A program made the translations under genes and the position numbers. 32,925 nucleotides of DNA from Candidatus Amesbacteria bacterium RIFOXYB1_FULL_44_23 (GTDB lineage: Bacteria > Patescibacteriota > Microgenomatia > CAZETR01 > Amesbacteraceae). The DNA lies in contig MEXR01000009.1 in NCBI GenBank assembly GCA_001773775.1, positions 1 to 32,925 of the forward strand, in the 5' to 3' direction. The notes under the pieces are model-generated. The model searched no databases. It saw only the letters and a list, made by a program, of their open reading frames with translations, and was not told the origin of the DNA. Positions 8,173 to 17,856 of the stretch are shown here, piece by piece (within the stretch, counting starts at the first letter, position 1; every line of letters starts with the position of its first letter).

Positions 8173-8550
8173 ATGAATTACATTGGCATCGATTACGGCC
8201 TCAAATCAATCGGTTTATCTATCGCTACCGGGCCTCTTGCCGAACCACTTGCCACTATCTCCAAAGATCAAATCTTCAATATTCTGCCAACACTTTGTTC
8301 AACTCACAATGTCAAAGACTTAGTGATAGGTTTTCCAGATGGGAACATCCGCCCCCTTGTTGAGAAATTTTACCAACAATTAGAAGGACTTGGCTACATT
8401 TGTCATTTGGCCGATGAAACTCTATCTTCTCGTGACGCGCTGGCATCTTTGAGCCACAAAAAAGCCCGGAAACGCAAGATTTTAGAACACGCCGTTGCTG
8501 CCACCATTATTCTTCAAAATTGGCTTGACTCCCACTCCGGCACATTGTAA
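8173..8550 (+). CDS. ruvX: Putative pre-16S rRNA nuclease / Holliday junction resolvase, YqgF (RuvX) family
   Basis: RNase H-fold nuclease of the YqgF family, implicated in 16S rRNA 5'-end maturation. Signs: GIDYGLKSIGLSIA with the first catalytic Asp (Asp7), the strand DLVIGFPDG, the ADETLSSRDA motif and the final helix HAVAATIILQNWL. In most family members that helix begins with an Asp (D-x-x-A-A-x-x-I-L-Q); here the aligned residue is His106, preceded by Glu105. Thermus RuvC is recalled to use a His at a comparable metal site, so activity is not excluded. Length of 125 residues is slightly short. It follows a TATAAT 8 nt upstream and heads a ruvX, zinc ribbon and mltG run; the ruvX-mltG neighbourhood is common in bacteria. 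Confidence 0.88.
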   Translation: MNYIGIDYGLKSIGLSIATGPLAEPLATISKDQIFNILPTLCSTHNVKDLVIGFPDGNIRPLVEKFYQQLEGLGYICHLADETLSSRDALASLSHKKARKRKILEHAVAATIILQNWLDSHSGTL

Positions 8551-8553
8551 AGT
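8525..8553 (+). promoter_or_regulatory. Candidate leaderless promoter inside the 3' end of ruvX
   Basis: TTGACT at 8525-8530, a 17-bp spacer, TAAAGT at 8548-8553, then 6 nt to the ATG at 8560. Spacing is ideal and the layout matches other starts in the window, but both boxes overlap the ruvX 3' end and stop. Confidence 0.45.
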
Positions 8554-8559
8554 CAATCA

Positions 8560-8760
8560 ATGTTTAAAAACGTTATTGCTCCGGTTCAGGCATGGCTTCT
8601 ATCCCAAGGTCGCTGTGTTGGCTGTGGAACCGAACTGCCGTCAGGCCACGACAAAGCAGAATCAAAAGATCAAAAAATTGTTTGTGGCAAATGCGGCCGT
8701 ATTTTTATCAAGGAAACACTTACGGGGAAATATCGTCGAGCTTTGTTTGAAGAAGTTTAA
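8560..8760 (+). CDS. Small zinc-ribbon protein
   Basis: A 66-residue protein with two CxxC knuckles, C19-C22 (CVGC) and C42-C45 (CGKC), separated by a short polar hairpin: a typical rubredoxin-like zinc ribbon. It has no signal peptide or membrane helix, so it is cytoplasmic. The last 20 residues are basic and helical (IKETLTGKYRRALFEE). The function cannot be read from sequence; such ribbons bind nucleic acid or act as small adaptors. It lies 9 nt after ruvX and abuts mltG directly. Confidence 0.75.
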   Translation: MFKNVIAPVQAWLLSQGRCVGCGTELPSGHDKAESKDQKIVCGKCGRIFIKETLTGKYRRALFEEV

Positions 8761-9726
8761 TTGTTTGTGAAAATTCTACTCGCTATCGTATCCCTTTCTG
8801 TTTTTTTGGCTGCCGTTGTAGTTACTTTGTATTTTTTTGCCCTTACCCCTGCATCCATTTCTAGTAAAGCAAGTGTCAATTTTTTGATAAATCGCGGCGA
8901 GTCAGCAGCTTCAATACTTTCACGCCTTGAAAGCCAAAAGCTTATCCGCTCCTCAATAGTTACGAGGGTATATCTAAAAATTAACAATCTAGAAAAAAAA
9001 TTAGTTCCTGGAGAATTTTCATTATCCGGCAATAATTCAACACAGGAAATAATAAAAGGTCTAATGGTTGGCCCTAAAGACATATGGGTTACCTTTCCAG
9101 AAGGCTGGCGTCGTGAACAAATAGGCGCTCGACTTTTGGGGATAAATCCAAACTTTAATCTTGATAATTTTATTAAAGATACAGCCACTATTGAAGGTCA
9201 ACTCTTTCCTGATTCATACCTAGTCCCCAAAGACATAACCTCGGATCAGGCAATTCGAATGCTTACTATTAATTTTAGTAACAAAGCTAAACTAAATCCC
9301 CAAAATGCTCAAGATCGGAATTTACTAACGATTGCCTCGTTAATAGAGAGAGAAGGACAGAACACTCATGACAGGTCACTAATTTCTTCTGTTATCGAAA
9401 ACCGTCTCAATATTGGCATGGCATTACAAGTGGATGCCAGTGTTCAGTACGCCACTGATTCATATAATTGTCAAAAAAACATCGTGGGCTGCGAATGGTG
9501 GAAACCTGTGTTAGATACAAAATTCCCCTCTCTTTTTAATACCTATATTAATCCAGGGCTTCCTCCGCACCCGATCTGTAATCCCGGCTTGTCTTCCATC
9601 GAATCTGCAAAAAATCCCAACAAATCGGATTTTTTGTACTACATTACCGGAAATGATGGTGTTACCAGATTCGCCAAAAACCTGCAAGAGCACCAACTGA
9701 ATATTGACAAATATCTAAAGCCCTGA
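8761..9726 (+). CDS. mltG: Endolytic murein transglycosylase MltG (YceG-like)
   Basis: Cuts nascent peptidoglycan glycan strands at the outer face of the membrane. Residues about 5-25 are a signal anchor. A LysM-like/YceG N-terminal part follows, with the phrases VPGEFSLSG and WVTFPEGWRREQIG, and then the catalytic segment TIASLIEREG with the expected active-site Glu196. The later motif LQVDASVQYA and the NPGLPPHPICNPG segment are family hallmarks. Length of 321 is normal. The start is either TTG 8761 or, equally possible, GTG 8767 (a TTTAAT lies just before it); there is no ATG nearby. The 3' end carries the probable rpoB promoter. Confidence 0.94.
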   Translation: MFVKILLAIVSLSVFLAAVVVTLYFFALTPASISSKASVNFLINRGESAASILSRLESQKLIRSSIVTRVYLKINNLEKKLVPGEFSLSGNNSTQEIIKGLMVGPKDIWVTFPEGWRREQIGARLLGINPNFNLDNFIKDTATIEGQLFPDSYLVPKDITSDQAIRMLTINFSNKAKLNPQNAQDRNLLTIASLIEREGQNTHDRSLISSVIENRLNIGMALQVDASVQYATDSYNCQKNIVGCEWWKPVLDTKFPSLFNTYINPGLPPHPICNPGLSSIESAKNPNKSDFLYYITGNDGVTRFAKNLQEHQLNIDKYLKP

Positions 9727-9732
9727 TATAAA
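9704..9732 (+). promoter_or_regulatory. Probable rpoBC promoter in the 3' end of mltG
   Basis: A perfect TTGACA (9704-9709), an exact 17-bp spacer and TATAAA (9727-9732) preceded by TGa, an extended -10. It is the best consensus promoter in the window. Predicted start is near 9739, giving rpoB a leader of about 73 nt that contains both hairpins listed next. Confidence 0.65.
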
Positions 9733-9744
9733 TACCACAAATTG

Positions 9745-9772
9745 TCTAGGCTAAGACTAGCCGAGATTTTTT
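9745..9772 (+). terminator. Terminator-like hairpin 1 in the mltG-rpoB gap
   Basis: Arms TCTaGGCTA and TAGCCgAGA (eight pairs with one mismatch) around loop AGAC, followed at once by six T (9767-9772). It can end mltG transcripts, but it also lies inside the predicted rpoB leader. Confidence 0.55.
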
Positions 9773-9774
9773 GC

Positions 9775-9797
9775 GCCCTTCGGGCCTTTTTGTTTTT
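9775..9797 (+). terminator. Terminator-like hairpin 2 in the mltG-rpoB gap
   Basis: GCCC-TTC-GGGC hairpin (four G-C pairs, triloop) followed by C, five T, G and five T. The stem is short but the T tract is long. It is in tandem with hairpin 1 and 15 nt before rpoB. Confidence 0.5.
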
Positions 9798-9811
9798 CCG
9801 CGGCAACACCG

Positions 9812-12800
9812 ATGAATAAAAACAACAGAATCTATTGGGGAAAAGACTATCCGAGTTTTCCTATCTTAAACTTAAGTGAACATCAATCGCAGTCGTGGAA
9901 GTGGTTTTTGCAAACGGGGATTAGGGACAGCCTAAAAGAAATTGTTCCCATTGAGGATTTTACTGGCAAAAACTGGCTGCTCGAGTTAGGTGAACATGCC
10001 ATTGAAAAACCCACAATTACTCCTCAGCAAGCTTTGAAAAAAGGACTCACATACTCTTCAGCACTTCGTGTTCAGGCAAAGCTAACCAATCGTCAAACAA
10101 GCAAAACAACCCAAGGGGAAGTCTTTTTGGGGGACATACCGCAGATGACGGACAGAGCTACATTTATTATAAATGGCGTTGAGAGAGCAATAATCAATCA
10201 AGTTGTTCGCTCTCCAGGGGCTTATTTTGGCGCAGAACTGGACCCAGCCTCGGGGAGAATTCTCCACACCGCAGAACTACGTCCAATAAGAGGCACCTGG
10301 CTTGAATTCGAAGTATCTCGAAATGATGTCGTTTCTGTCCGTATCGATCGAAGACGAAAATTTGTTGCCAGTACCCTGCTTCGCGCAATGGGAATTTCTT
10401 CTGACGAACAGATTATTTCTTTATTCAAAGAAGTCGATCAGGATCAAAACCATAGTTATTTGACTGCTACGCTCGCAAAAGACAGCACTCATACTACAGA
10501 AGAAGCATTGATCGAAATATATAAAAAAATGCGTCCAGGTGAACCAATTGTTTTAGACAACGCCCAAAAACTTATTTTTGATTTATTCTTTAACTCTCGA
10601 CGTTACGACTTGGGCCAAGTAGGTAGATATAAACTAAACAAAAAATTTGGGCTGGATTCCGATCAGCAATTTCTAACCCGCGATGATTTGGTAATGACTG
10701 TAAAATACCTAATAAACTTGCAAAACGGAATTGGCAAGGTTGATGACATAGATCATTTAGCAAATCGTCGAGTAAGAATGGTGGGTGAATTGGTAAGCCA
10801 AACCGCGTTTAGAGACGGATTGCTACGATTAGAGAGGACAATTAAGGAAAAAATGAGTTTGGTATCAACTGAGGATTTAGTTACTCCAGCAATGTTGGTC
10901 AATGCCAGACCAGTTATCGCGTCAATCAACGAATTTTTTAGAAGTTCCCAACTTTCTCAAATACTCGAACAAACTAATCCTTTATCAGAAATTGACCACC
11001 TTAGACGCTTAACTGTTATGGGTAGGGGAGGAATTACGCGTGAGCGTGCGTCTTTTAGTATTCGTGATGTTAACAGCAGTCAGTATGGGCGCATCGATCC
11101 AGTAAGATCTCCTGAGGGAACAAATATCGGGCTTGTAACCTACCTGGCCCTATTTGCTCGTGTTAATGAGTTAGGCTTCCTTGAGTCTCCTTATCGCAAA
11201 TTGATTAAGGAAAAGAATGGGGATCAATTTAGATCCAAAATTACAGACGAGCTGATTTATTTAACAGCCGACGATGAGGAAGGTTATCATATTTCACATG
11301 CAGATATTCGCATCGATGAAAAGGGATTTATTCAAGAAGATTGGCTCCCCATCAGATATCAGGGTAATTTTTACGAAGGGCCAGTCGCCACGGTTGATTT
11401 AATCGACGCACTCCCAAGGCAAGTGGTTGGAGCTTCAGCGTCGCTTATTCCTTTTTTACAAAACGACGCCGCCAACAGGGCTCTTATGGGTTCAAATATG
11501 CAAACACAAGCAGTACCACTAGTTATGCCCAAAAGCCCAGTGGTCGGAACCGGAATGGAGAAAGACATCGCACAGGCCATGGGATGGTGCGTCTATGCAC
11601 GTCATTCTGGGATTGTCACATATGTGGACTCTAAGAAAATCATTGTCAAATTAGACAAAAAGCCAGAATTGGCGGAAAACAATGAAAACATAACCGTGAA
11701 AGGTGATGTGGAGACATACAATTTAATTAAATTCAAACGCACTTCCCAGAGTTCTTGTTTCGATCAGCATCCAGTTGTCTCACTTGGCCAGAAAATAACT
11801 AAAGGTCAACTATTAATTGACGGCCCTTCATCAGAAAACGGGGAAATTGCATTAGGTCAAAATTTAATTATTGCCTATGCCTCATTTGAAGGATTGGGAT
11901 TTGAAGACGCAATTGCAATTTCAGAACGTCTAGTTCGCGAAGATATTCTTACTTCAATCCACATAGAAGAACACGAAGCTGATGTTGTTGACACTAAACT
12001 TGGGCCTGAAGAGCTAACTCGAGACATTCCTAACGTAGGAGAAGGGTACTTGGCCAATTTGGATGTCGAAGGTATTGTGACTGTTGGTTCAGAAGTTGGG
12101 CCAAATGATATTTTGGTTGGCAAAATAGCTCCAAAAGGGGAAACTGAATTATCCCCGGAAGAAAGATTGTTACGTGCCATTTTTGGCGAAAAAGCTCGAG
12201 ATGTACGTGACACCTCTCTTCGTATGCCACATGGAGAGCGAGGCATCGTTGTTGATATCCATGTACTTGATCGAGACGCCGGAGATGAGCTTCCTCCTGG
12301 AGTCAACAAACGCGTAATTATTAAGGTTGCCCAGATAAGAAAAATTAGCGTTGGTGATAAGTTGGCCGGCAGGCATGGAAACAAGGGTGTAATTAGTCGT
12401 ATAGTCCCTACTGCAGACATGCCATATCTGTCGGACGGTACACCTGTCGACATACTTATTTCCCCTCTATCGGTTTTGGCCCGTATGAATTTAGGACAAC
12501 TGCTTGAGGCACGTTTAGGTTGGGCTATGGATAAGTTGAAAAAGAAAGTTGCTGTTCCGGTTTTTGAAAAAGTTTCAGAAGAGAGTATTGCAAGCGCCCT
12601 AGAAGAAGCCGGACTTCCTGTTTCCGGTAAGACCGTTCTTTATGATGGTCGTTCTGGCCAGGCCTTAGAACAACCATCGGTCGTGGGCATTGGTTACATT
12701 CTCAAGCTTCACCACATGGTTGAAGACAAGACCCACGCACGATCAACTGGACCATACTCCCTTGTTACTCAACAACCCCTTGGTGGTAAAGCACAAATGG

Positions 12801-13162
12801 GAGGTCAGCGGTTAGGAGAAATGGAGGTTTGGGCTTTGGAAGCACATAAAGCGGCCCACGCTCTTCAAGAAATGCTAACTATTAAATCGGATGATGTTAT
12901 AGGCAGAGCAAAGGCTTTCGAAGCGATTGTTAAGGGGACACAAATTCCCACAAGCTCAGTCCCGGAGTCATTCAATGTATTAGTTAAGGAACTCCAAAGC
13001 CTTGGGCTTCAAGTAATCCCACACGGAGTAAAAATAAAAACAGAAGAAACCACGACCACTTCAATTGATGACGCTTCGCTTTTATCCGACGATGCTGTAA
13101 AATCAGCCGTTCTTACCACAGTGGTAGAACCTGACCCCCTTTCAGTTACCGAATCGGAATAA
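9812..13162 (+). CDS. rpoB: RNA polymerase beta subunit
   Basis: Catalytic-core subunit of RNA polymerase, 1116 residues (compact, near the Firmicutes/actinobacterial length). Hallmarks include the rifamycin-pocket region (residues about 377-410, [19 protein letters not shown]), [30 protein letters not shown], the HGNKGVIS motif and the C-terminal switch region [21 protein letters not shown]. In the rifamycin pocket, E. coli F514, M515, D516, N518 and S531 are I, L, E, T and T here. The start ATG at 9812 has no Shine-Dalgarno. rpoC follows after 5 nt. Confidence 0.98.
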   Translation: MNKNNRIYWGKDYPSFPILNLSEHQSQSWKWFLQTGIRDSLKEIVPIEDFTGKNWLLELGEHAIEKPTITPQQALKKGLTYSSALRVQAKLTNRQTSKTTQGEVFLGDIPQMTDRATFIINGVERAIINQVVRSPGAYFGAELDPASGRILHTAELRPIRGTWLEFEVSRNDVVSVRIDRRRKFVASTLLRAMGISSDEQIISLFKEVDQDQNHSYLTATLAKDSTHTTEEALIEIYKKMRPGEPIVLDNAQKLIFDLFFNSRRYDLGQVGRYKLNKKFGLDSDQQFLTRDDLVMTVKYLINLQNGIGKVDDIDHLANRRVRMVGELVSQTAFRDGLLRLERTIKEKMSLVSTEDLVTPAMLVNARPVIASINEFFRSSQLSQILEQTNPLSEIDHLRRLTVMGRGGITRERASFSIRDVNSSQYGRIDPVRSPEGTNIGLVTYLALFARVNELGFLESPYRKLIKEKNGDQFRSKITDELIYLTADDEEGYHISHADIRIDEKGFIQEDWLPIRYQGNFYEGPVATVDLIDALPRQVVGASASLIPFLQNDAANRALMGSNMQTQAVPLVMPKSPVVGTGMEKDIAQAMGWCVYARHSGIVTYVDSKKIIVKLDKKPELAENNENITVKGDVETYNLIKFKRTSQSSCFDQHPVVSLGQKITKGQLLIDGPSSENGEIALGQNLIIAYASFEGLGFEDAIAISERLVREDILTSIHIEEHEADVVDTKLGPEELTRDIPNVGEGYLANLDVEGIVTVGSEVGPNDILVGKIAPKGETELSPEERLLRAIFGEKARDVRDTSLRMPHGERGIVVDIHVLDRDAGDELPPGVNKRVIIKVAQIRKISVGDKLAGRHGNKGVISRIVPTADMPYLSDGTPVDILISPLSVLARMNLGQLLEARLGWAMDKLKKKVAVPVFEKVSEESIASALEEAGLPVSGKTVLYDGRSGQALEQPSVVGIGYILKLHHMVEDKTHARSTGPYSLVTQQPLGGKAQMGGQRLGEMEVWALEAHKAAHALQEMLTIKSDDVIGRAKAFEAIVKGTQIPTSSVPESFNVLVKELQSLGLQVIPHGVKIKTEETTTTSIDDASLLSDDAVKSAVLTTVVEPDPLSVTESE

Positions 13163-13167
13163 TTCTT

Positions 13168-16100
13168 ATGTCTCAACCTAAAACAACAACCTATCAAGAT
13201 TCATTTAAAAATATTTTAGACTTTACCAGCCTTCAGCTAAAATTGGCCTCACCTGAGACAATAAAAGCTTGGTCTCGGGGTGAGATTACCAAACCAGAAA
13301 CTATTAACTATCGCACTCTGCGTCCGGAAAAAGACGGGCTTTTTGATGAACGAATTTTCGGCCCTGTCAAAGATTGGGAATGTTACTGCGGTAAATACAA
13401 ACGGATTCGGTATAAGGGTATTGTTTGTGATAAATGTGGAGTAGAGGTCACCCACTCACGTGTTCGCCGCGAACGTATGGGACATATTACCTTAGCTTGC
13501 CCAGTATCACACGTTTGGTACTTTAAGGGTTCTCCGTCCCGACTATCTCTATTGTTGGATGTGGCTCCAAAATCCCTTGAATCAGTAATATATTTTGCAC
13601 AGTATATTGTAATTTCAGTAGATGAAAATATCAGACAAAAAACGATTGACAGGCTTCAAAAAGAGCTTTCACAAAAGAAAGAATCTCTTAGAGAAGATTT
13701 TTCTAAGAGAATTTCGGACATCGAAAAAACTTCAACTCACGAAGAGAAACAACTCAAATCCCAGGATTTGAATGAAGATTCATTTGCTTTGGCATTAGAT
13801 CAGCTAAATTTGAAACTTAAACAACAGGTCCAATCAATTAAAGATCAAGAAGCTGTAGAAACAGAAAAAATTGCCAGTCTTTATCAACGGTTATCCGATG
13901 TTGTTCACCAAATTAAGGTAACAAGTGTGGTAAGCGAAGACGAATATTTGAAATTGGTAGAATACGACGCAATCGATTTTGCAAATCTAGGTATGGGTGC
14001 AGAGGCAATTTTAGAAGTTGTAAAAACTTTGGACTTAGCTTCTTTGGCGAATCAACTACGTCAAGAAGTTGCAACCACCACTGGACAAAGACACATTAAG
14101 GCCACCAAGAGATTGCGGGTAGTTGATGGTTTAAGGCGCTCCAGCATAGATCCTTCATGGATGATTCTAAAAACACTTCCAGTTATTCCTCCGGACTTAA
14201 GACCGATGGTCCAGCTTTCAGGAGGTCGATTCGCTACATCTGATCTGAATGATCTTTATCGTCGAGTAATTAATAGAAATAATCGCTTAAAGCACCTAAT
14301 GGATCTCGGGGCTCCAGAAATCATTCTGAGAAATGAAAAACGCATGTTGCAAGAAGCCGTAGACGCTCTTATTGATTCTTCTCAAAGAACAGCAAGAACC
14401 TCGCGACTTCCAGCTCAAGCCAAATCTAAATCCCTCTCTGATATCCTTCGGGGTAAACAAGGCCGATTCAGACAAAACCTCTTGGGTAAACGCGTTGACT
14501 ATTCTGGTCGGTCTGTCATCGTTGTTGGTCCAGAACTAAAAATAAATCAATGTGGGCTTCCCAAGGAGATGGCTCTAGAAATGTTTAAGCCTTTTGTGCT
14601 ACGCCAAATGATAGTTCAGGGCTTGGCTCCAAATGTTAGGTCAGCAAAAAACTTATTAGAGACCAGACCCCCAGAAGTATTTGATATTTTGGAGAGCATT
14701 ACTAAAAATCACCCAATTCTGCTTAACAGAGCCCCCACCTTACACAAACTCTCAATCCAAGCGTTTTATCCCATCCTCATTGAAGGGTCTGCCATTAAGA
14801 TCCACCCTTGTATATGTGCGGGATTCAATGCAGATTTTGATGGGGACCAAATGGCAGTTCATGTTCCTTTAAGCAAAGAAGCCATCGAGGAAGTAGAGGA
14901 ATTAATGATGCCTGAAAAAAATCTTCGCAAGCCAGCAGACGGTACTCCTATTTCAGTGCCCTCAACTAAAGAAATGGCCTTGGGAAATTATTACTTAACC
15001 TCAATTGACCCCACAATTAATCCTCACTCTTCAATTTTTTCAAATCAAGAAGAGGCAATTTTAGCTCACCACATAGGAACAATTAAACTTCGGCAAAGAA
15101 TTAAAGTTTCTTTGGAGGGCCAAATAACCGACACCTCAGTAGGCCGACTTATATTTAATGAAGTTATTCCTCCTGCGCTAGGTTTCATCAATGAATCAGT
15201 TCGTCGCTCCACTATTGTTGGGCTATTTAATAAAGCATTCAAAATATTTGACACCTCGGTTATTGTCAAACTTATCGACGATATCAAAAACCTTGGTTTT
15301 TGGGCAGGTACTCTAGCTGGAATTTCAGTGAGTATTACCGATTGTATAATCTCTCCAGATAAAGACGCAATCATTAAATCAGCAAACGAAAAGGTTGCAG
15401 AAATTGAGAACAATTTTTCGTTGGGACTCATCACATTGGAGGAGAAAAAGCGATTAGCCCAAGAGGTGTGGCTAGAGACGACAGAAACACTAGCTGATGT
15501 AACATGGAATCTCTTTGACCAAACGAACCCAATTAGACTTATTGTAGACGCCCAAGTCGGTAAAGCATCTCGTGAACAGGTCCGTCAGCTTTCTGCCATG
15601 AGAGGACTGGTCGTTGATCCCTTGGGAAGAATTGTTGATTTGCCATTAAAGAGCAATTATCGTCAAGGGTTTTCCTCTTTTGAATATGTCTCAGCAGCCA
15701 GAGGAGAGCGTAAGGGTCTATCCGACACAGCCGTTAGAACCGCCGACGCAGGTTACCTTACTCGCCGATTGGTTGACGTTGCTCATGATGCCATTATTCG
15801 GATCGATGATTGTCAAACCAAAAATGGTATCACTATTTCTAAAAACGAAAGACGTAGTAAAGTTTTCGCCTCCAGAATTTTTGGAAGGATTGTAGCAGCT
15901 GATGTGATTTCTCCAAAGTCCAAAAAGGTCCTCATTTCGCAGGGTACGCTTCTGGATGATCAAGGGGTTGATCTAGTTGTCAGCGAGGGGGTAGAACAAA
16001 TTGTGGTTCGCTCTCCCTTAACTTGTGAATCCAGATACGGAGTCTGTGCCAACTGTTATGGATGGAGTCTCGCAAGCATGGCAATGGTAACAGTAGGAGA

Positions 16101-16905
16101 CCCGGTGGGTGTCATTGCTGCTCAAAGTATTGGTGAACCTGGAACTCAGATGACCCTTCATGGTAAAAGGGGTGGACTTTCTGTAGGAAGCATTGACGTT
16201 ACTCAGGGGCTGCCACGAGTTGAGGAGCTGTTTGAAGCCAGAACTCCCAAATTGGTTTCACCACTAGCCGAGATATCTGGAAAAATTGAAGTGGTAGAAA
16301 CTGACGAAGGTTACAAAGTTCGTATCAGAAATACCACCGTCAAACCAATCGAGGAACGAGAATATATTATTCCTTTAGCTGCAGAGCTGAAGGTTTCAGA
16401 TGGAGAACTGGTGGCCACTGGTCAGCAATTGGCTTCCGGATCTTTGGATATCAAAGAAGTACTGGAGGTCAGAGGTCTTCGGGGAGCACAAGAATATTTG
16501 ATTGAGGAAATTCAAGCGGTATACGAATCTCAAGGAGTTCCAATCCATGATAAGCACTTTGAAGTTATAGTCAGAAAAATGAGCGACAGAGTCCGCATCC
16601 TCTCCCAGGGAGATGCCGTTCTCTTGCCGGGAGATATTATCGATAGAGCATTATTTGAAAATGAGAATGCTAAAGTATTAGCCGCAGGCGGTGAACCAGC
16701 GACCGCCCAGGTGGTGGTCTTGGGTATTACTCGAGCCGCTCTGAAGACAGGCTCTTGGCTTTCAGCCGCATCCTTTATCGAAACCACTTCTCAGTTGGCT
16801 GAGGCTGCAGTAGAAGGTAAAGTCGACCCCCTGCTTGGACTCAAAGAAAACGTTATTATTGGGCGTTTGATTCCGACCAGCCCTGAAAGAGCAACAATAT
16901 CCTAG
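13168..16905 (+). CDS. rpoC: RNA polymerase beta-prime subunit
   Basis: Catalytic beta-prime subunit, 1245 residues. The N-terminal zinc site is intact (C72, C74, C87, C90), the active-site loop [12 protein letters not shown] sits at about 551-562, and the second zinc cluster includes C953, C960 and C963. A coiled-coil insert of roughly 90-100 residues (about 150-250, charged: [20 protein letters not shown]) separates the clamp strand [12 protein letters not shown] from the segment [13 protein letters not shown]. coli and B. subtilis have only a short loop there, while Actinobacteria carry a similar helical insert. The trigger-loop region ([22 protein letters not shown]) is conserved. It is cotranscribed with rpoB (5-nt gap). 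Confidence 0.98.
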   Translation: MSQPKTTTYQDSFKNILDFTSLQLKLASPETIKAWSRGEITKPETINYRTLRPEKDGLFDERIFGPVKDWECYCGKYKRIRYKGIVCDKCGVEVTHSRVRRERMGHITLACPVSHVWYFKGSPSRLSLLLDVAPKSLESVIYFAQYIVISVDENIRQKTIDRLQKELSQKKESLREDFSKRISDIEKTSTHEEKQLKSQDLNEDSFALALDQLNLKLKQQVQSIKDQEAVETEKIASLYQRLSDVVHQIKVTSVVSEDEYLKLVEYDAIDFANLGMGAEAILEVVKTLDLASLANQLRQEVATTTGQRHIKATKRLRVVDGLRRSSIDPSWMILKTLPVIPPDLRPMVQLSGGRFATSDLNDLYRRVINRNNRLKHLMDLGAPEIILRNEKRMLQEAVDALIDSSQRTARTSRLPAQAKSKSLSDILRGKQGRFRQNLLGKRVDYSGRSVIVVGPELKINQCGLPKEMALEMFKPFVLRQMIVQGLAPNVRSAKNLLETRPPEVFDILESITKNHPILLNRAPTLHKLSIQAFYPILIEGSAIKIHPCICAGFNADFDGDQMAVHVPLSKEAIEEVEELMMPEKNLRKPADGTPISVPSTKEMALGNYYLTSIDPTINPHSSIFSNQEEAILAHHIGTIKLRQRIKVSLEGQITDTSVGRLIFNEVIPPALGFINESVRRSTIVGLFNKAFKIFDTSVIVKLIDDIKNLGFWAGTLAGISVSITDCIISPDKDAIIKSANEKVAEIENNFSLGLITLEEKKRLAQEVWLETTETLADVTWNLFDQTNPIRLIVDAQVGKASREQVRQLSAMRGLVVDPLGRIVDLPLKSNYRQGFSSFEYVSAARGERKGLSDTAVRTADAGYLTRRLVDVAHDAIIRIDDCQTKNGITISKNERRSKVFASRIFGRIVAADVISPKSKKVLISQGTLLDDQGVDLVVSEGVEQIVVRSPLTCESRYGVCANCYGWSLASMAMVTVGDPVGVIAAQSIGEPGTQMTLHGKRGGLSVGSIDVTQGLPRVEELFEARTPKLVSPLAEISGKIEVVETDEGYKVRIRNTTVKPIEEREYIIPLAAELKVSDGELVATGQQLASGSLDIKEVLEVRGLRGAQEYLIEEIQAVYESQGVPIHDKHFEVIVRKMSDRVRILSQGDAVLLPGDIIDRALFENENAKVLAAGGEPATAQVVVLGITRAALKTGSWLSAASFIETTSQLAEAAVEGKVDPLLGLKENVIIGRLIPTSPERATIS

Positions 16906-16911
16906 TTTTTG

Positions 16912-16917
16912 TATAAT
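16912..16917 (+). promoter_or_regulatory. -10 element of rpsL, leaderless position
   Basis: A perfect TATAAT preceded by TG, 7 nt after the rpoC stop and 8 nt before the rpsL ATG. It suggests that the ribosomal-protein run has its own leaderless promoter in addition to read-through from rpoBC. No clear -35 is found. Confidence 0.55.
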
Positions 16918-16925
16918 TAAGCGTT

Positions 16926-17360
16926 ATGCCAACTATTAATCAACTCATTCGAAAGCCTCGCCATCCTAAAATAAAAAAGGTTAAAGCTACCGCCCTTCGT
17001 CGTTCCTTTAACGCTAAGGATAGAGAGTTTGTTTTCACCACCAACCCGTTTAAAAGAGGGGTGGTTACACTGGTTAAAACCATGACTCCCAGAAAACCAA
17101 ACTCGGCCCTTCGAAAAGTTGCCCGCGTTCGCTTATCCAACAAAACCGAAGTCACCGCGTACATTCCCGGAATTGGTCATAATATTGCAGAGCATGGAAT
17201 TGTATTAGTCAGGGCTGGCGCGGTAAAAGATCTACCTGGAGTTAAATACCACATTGTCAGGGGAAAATTTGACGCCGGAGGAGTTGAAGGCCGACGTCAG
17301 GGTAGATCCAGATACGGCACCAAATCCACCCAAGGTCCCCAGGCAGCCGCCGCTAGTTAA
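16926..17360 (+). CDS. rpsL: 30S ribosomal protein S12 (uS12)
   Basis: Decoding-centre protein of the small subunit, 144 residues. The N-terminus [12 protein letters not shown] and the loops [18 protein letters not shown] and [14 protein letters not shown] are diagnostic. It carries the insertion of about 13 residues after position 28 that Firmicutes S12 also has. The residue aligned with Lys43 of M. tuberculosis (Lys56 of B. subtilis) is Arg56 here, the same change that gives streptomycin resistance in model bacteria. The second classic site (Lys in VKDLPG) is unchanged. The start is fixed by the universal N-terminus. Confidence 0.98.
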   Translation: MPTINQLIRKPRHPKIKKVKATALRRSFNAKDREFVFTTNPFKRGVVTLVKTMTPRKPNSALRKVARVRLSNKTEVTAYIPGIGHNIAEHGIVLVRAGAVKDLPGVKYHIVRGKFDAGGVEGRRQGRSRYGTKSTQGPQAAAAS

Positions 17361-17365
17361 TATTT

Positions 17366-17842
17366 ATGCGATCTAAAGCTTCACCAATCAGAAATATACT
17401 ACCAGATCCGGTTTTTAATTCCGTGATCGTGTCCCATTTAATCAATAGGGTAATGTTAAGCGGTAAAAAATCCGCCGCCCAAAAGCAGGTTTACAAAGCA
17501 TTTGACATTTTAAAAGAAAAAACTGGTCAAGAGCCTCTAACTTTTTTTATTAACTCGCTCGAAGCCATAAAGCCGCAAATGGAAGTTAGAGCCCGAAGAA
17601 TTGGCGGAGCTGCATATCAGGTTCCAGTTCCGGTCAGAAATGTTCGCAAAGACTCTCTCGCCATTAGATGGTTGATTACTGCAGCTCAGAGCAGGCCCAG
17701 TACCGAATATCACACTTTCGCTGAGAAATTAGCTGCCGAACTAATTGACGCTTCCAATAACAACGGAGCTGCAATTAAGAAAAAGTTAGATACCCATCGC
17801 ATGGCCGAAGCCAACAAAGCCTTCGCCCATTTTAGGTGGTAA
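17366..17842 (+). CDS. rpsG: 30S ribosomal protein S7 (uS7)
   Basis: Primary assembly protein of the 30S head, binding the 3' major domain of 16S rRNA; 158 residues, normal length. Hallmarks: the basic N-terminus, VSHLINRVMLSGKKSAAQK, the RRIGGAAYQVPVPVR hairpin, LAIRWLITAA and the C-terminal HRMAEANKAFAHFRW. It follows rpsL by 5 nt. In most bacteria fusA and tuf come next; here rpsD follows after 14 nt. No Shine-Dalgarno is visible before the ATG. Confidence 0.98.
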   Translation: MRSKASPIRNILPDPVFNSVIVSHLINRVMLSGKKSAAQKQVYKAFDILKEKTGQEPLTFFINSLEAIKPQMEVRARRIGGAAYQVPVPVRNVRKDSLAIRWLITAAQSRPSTEYHTFAEKLAAELIDASNNNGAAIKKKLDTHRMAEANKAFAHFRW

Positions 17843-17856
17843 TTTAAACGTAATTT

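Noticed and set aside
8087-8176. A 29-codon frame before ruvX whose stop overlaps the ruvX ATG
   Set aside because: It lacks a start signal, spans the predicted ruvX promoter and has no recognisable features; likely chance.
11875-12453. A 192-codon minus-strand frame inside rpoB
   Set aside because: It is antisense to highly conserved RpoB codons and has Ser/Thr/Pro-rich composition typical of a shadow frame.
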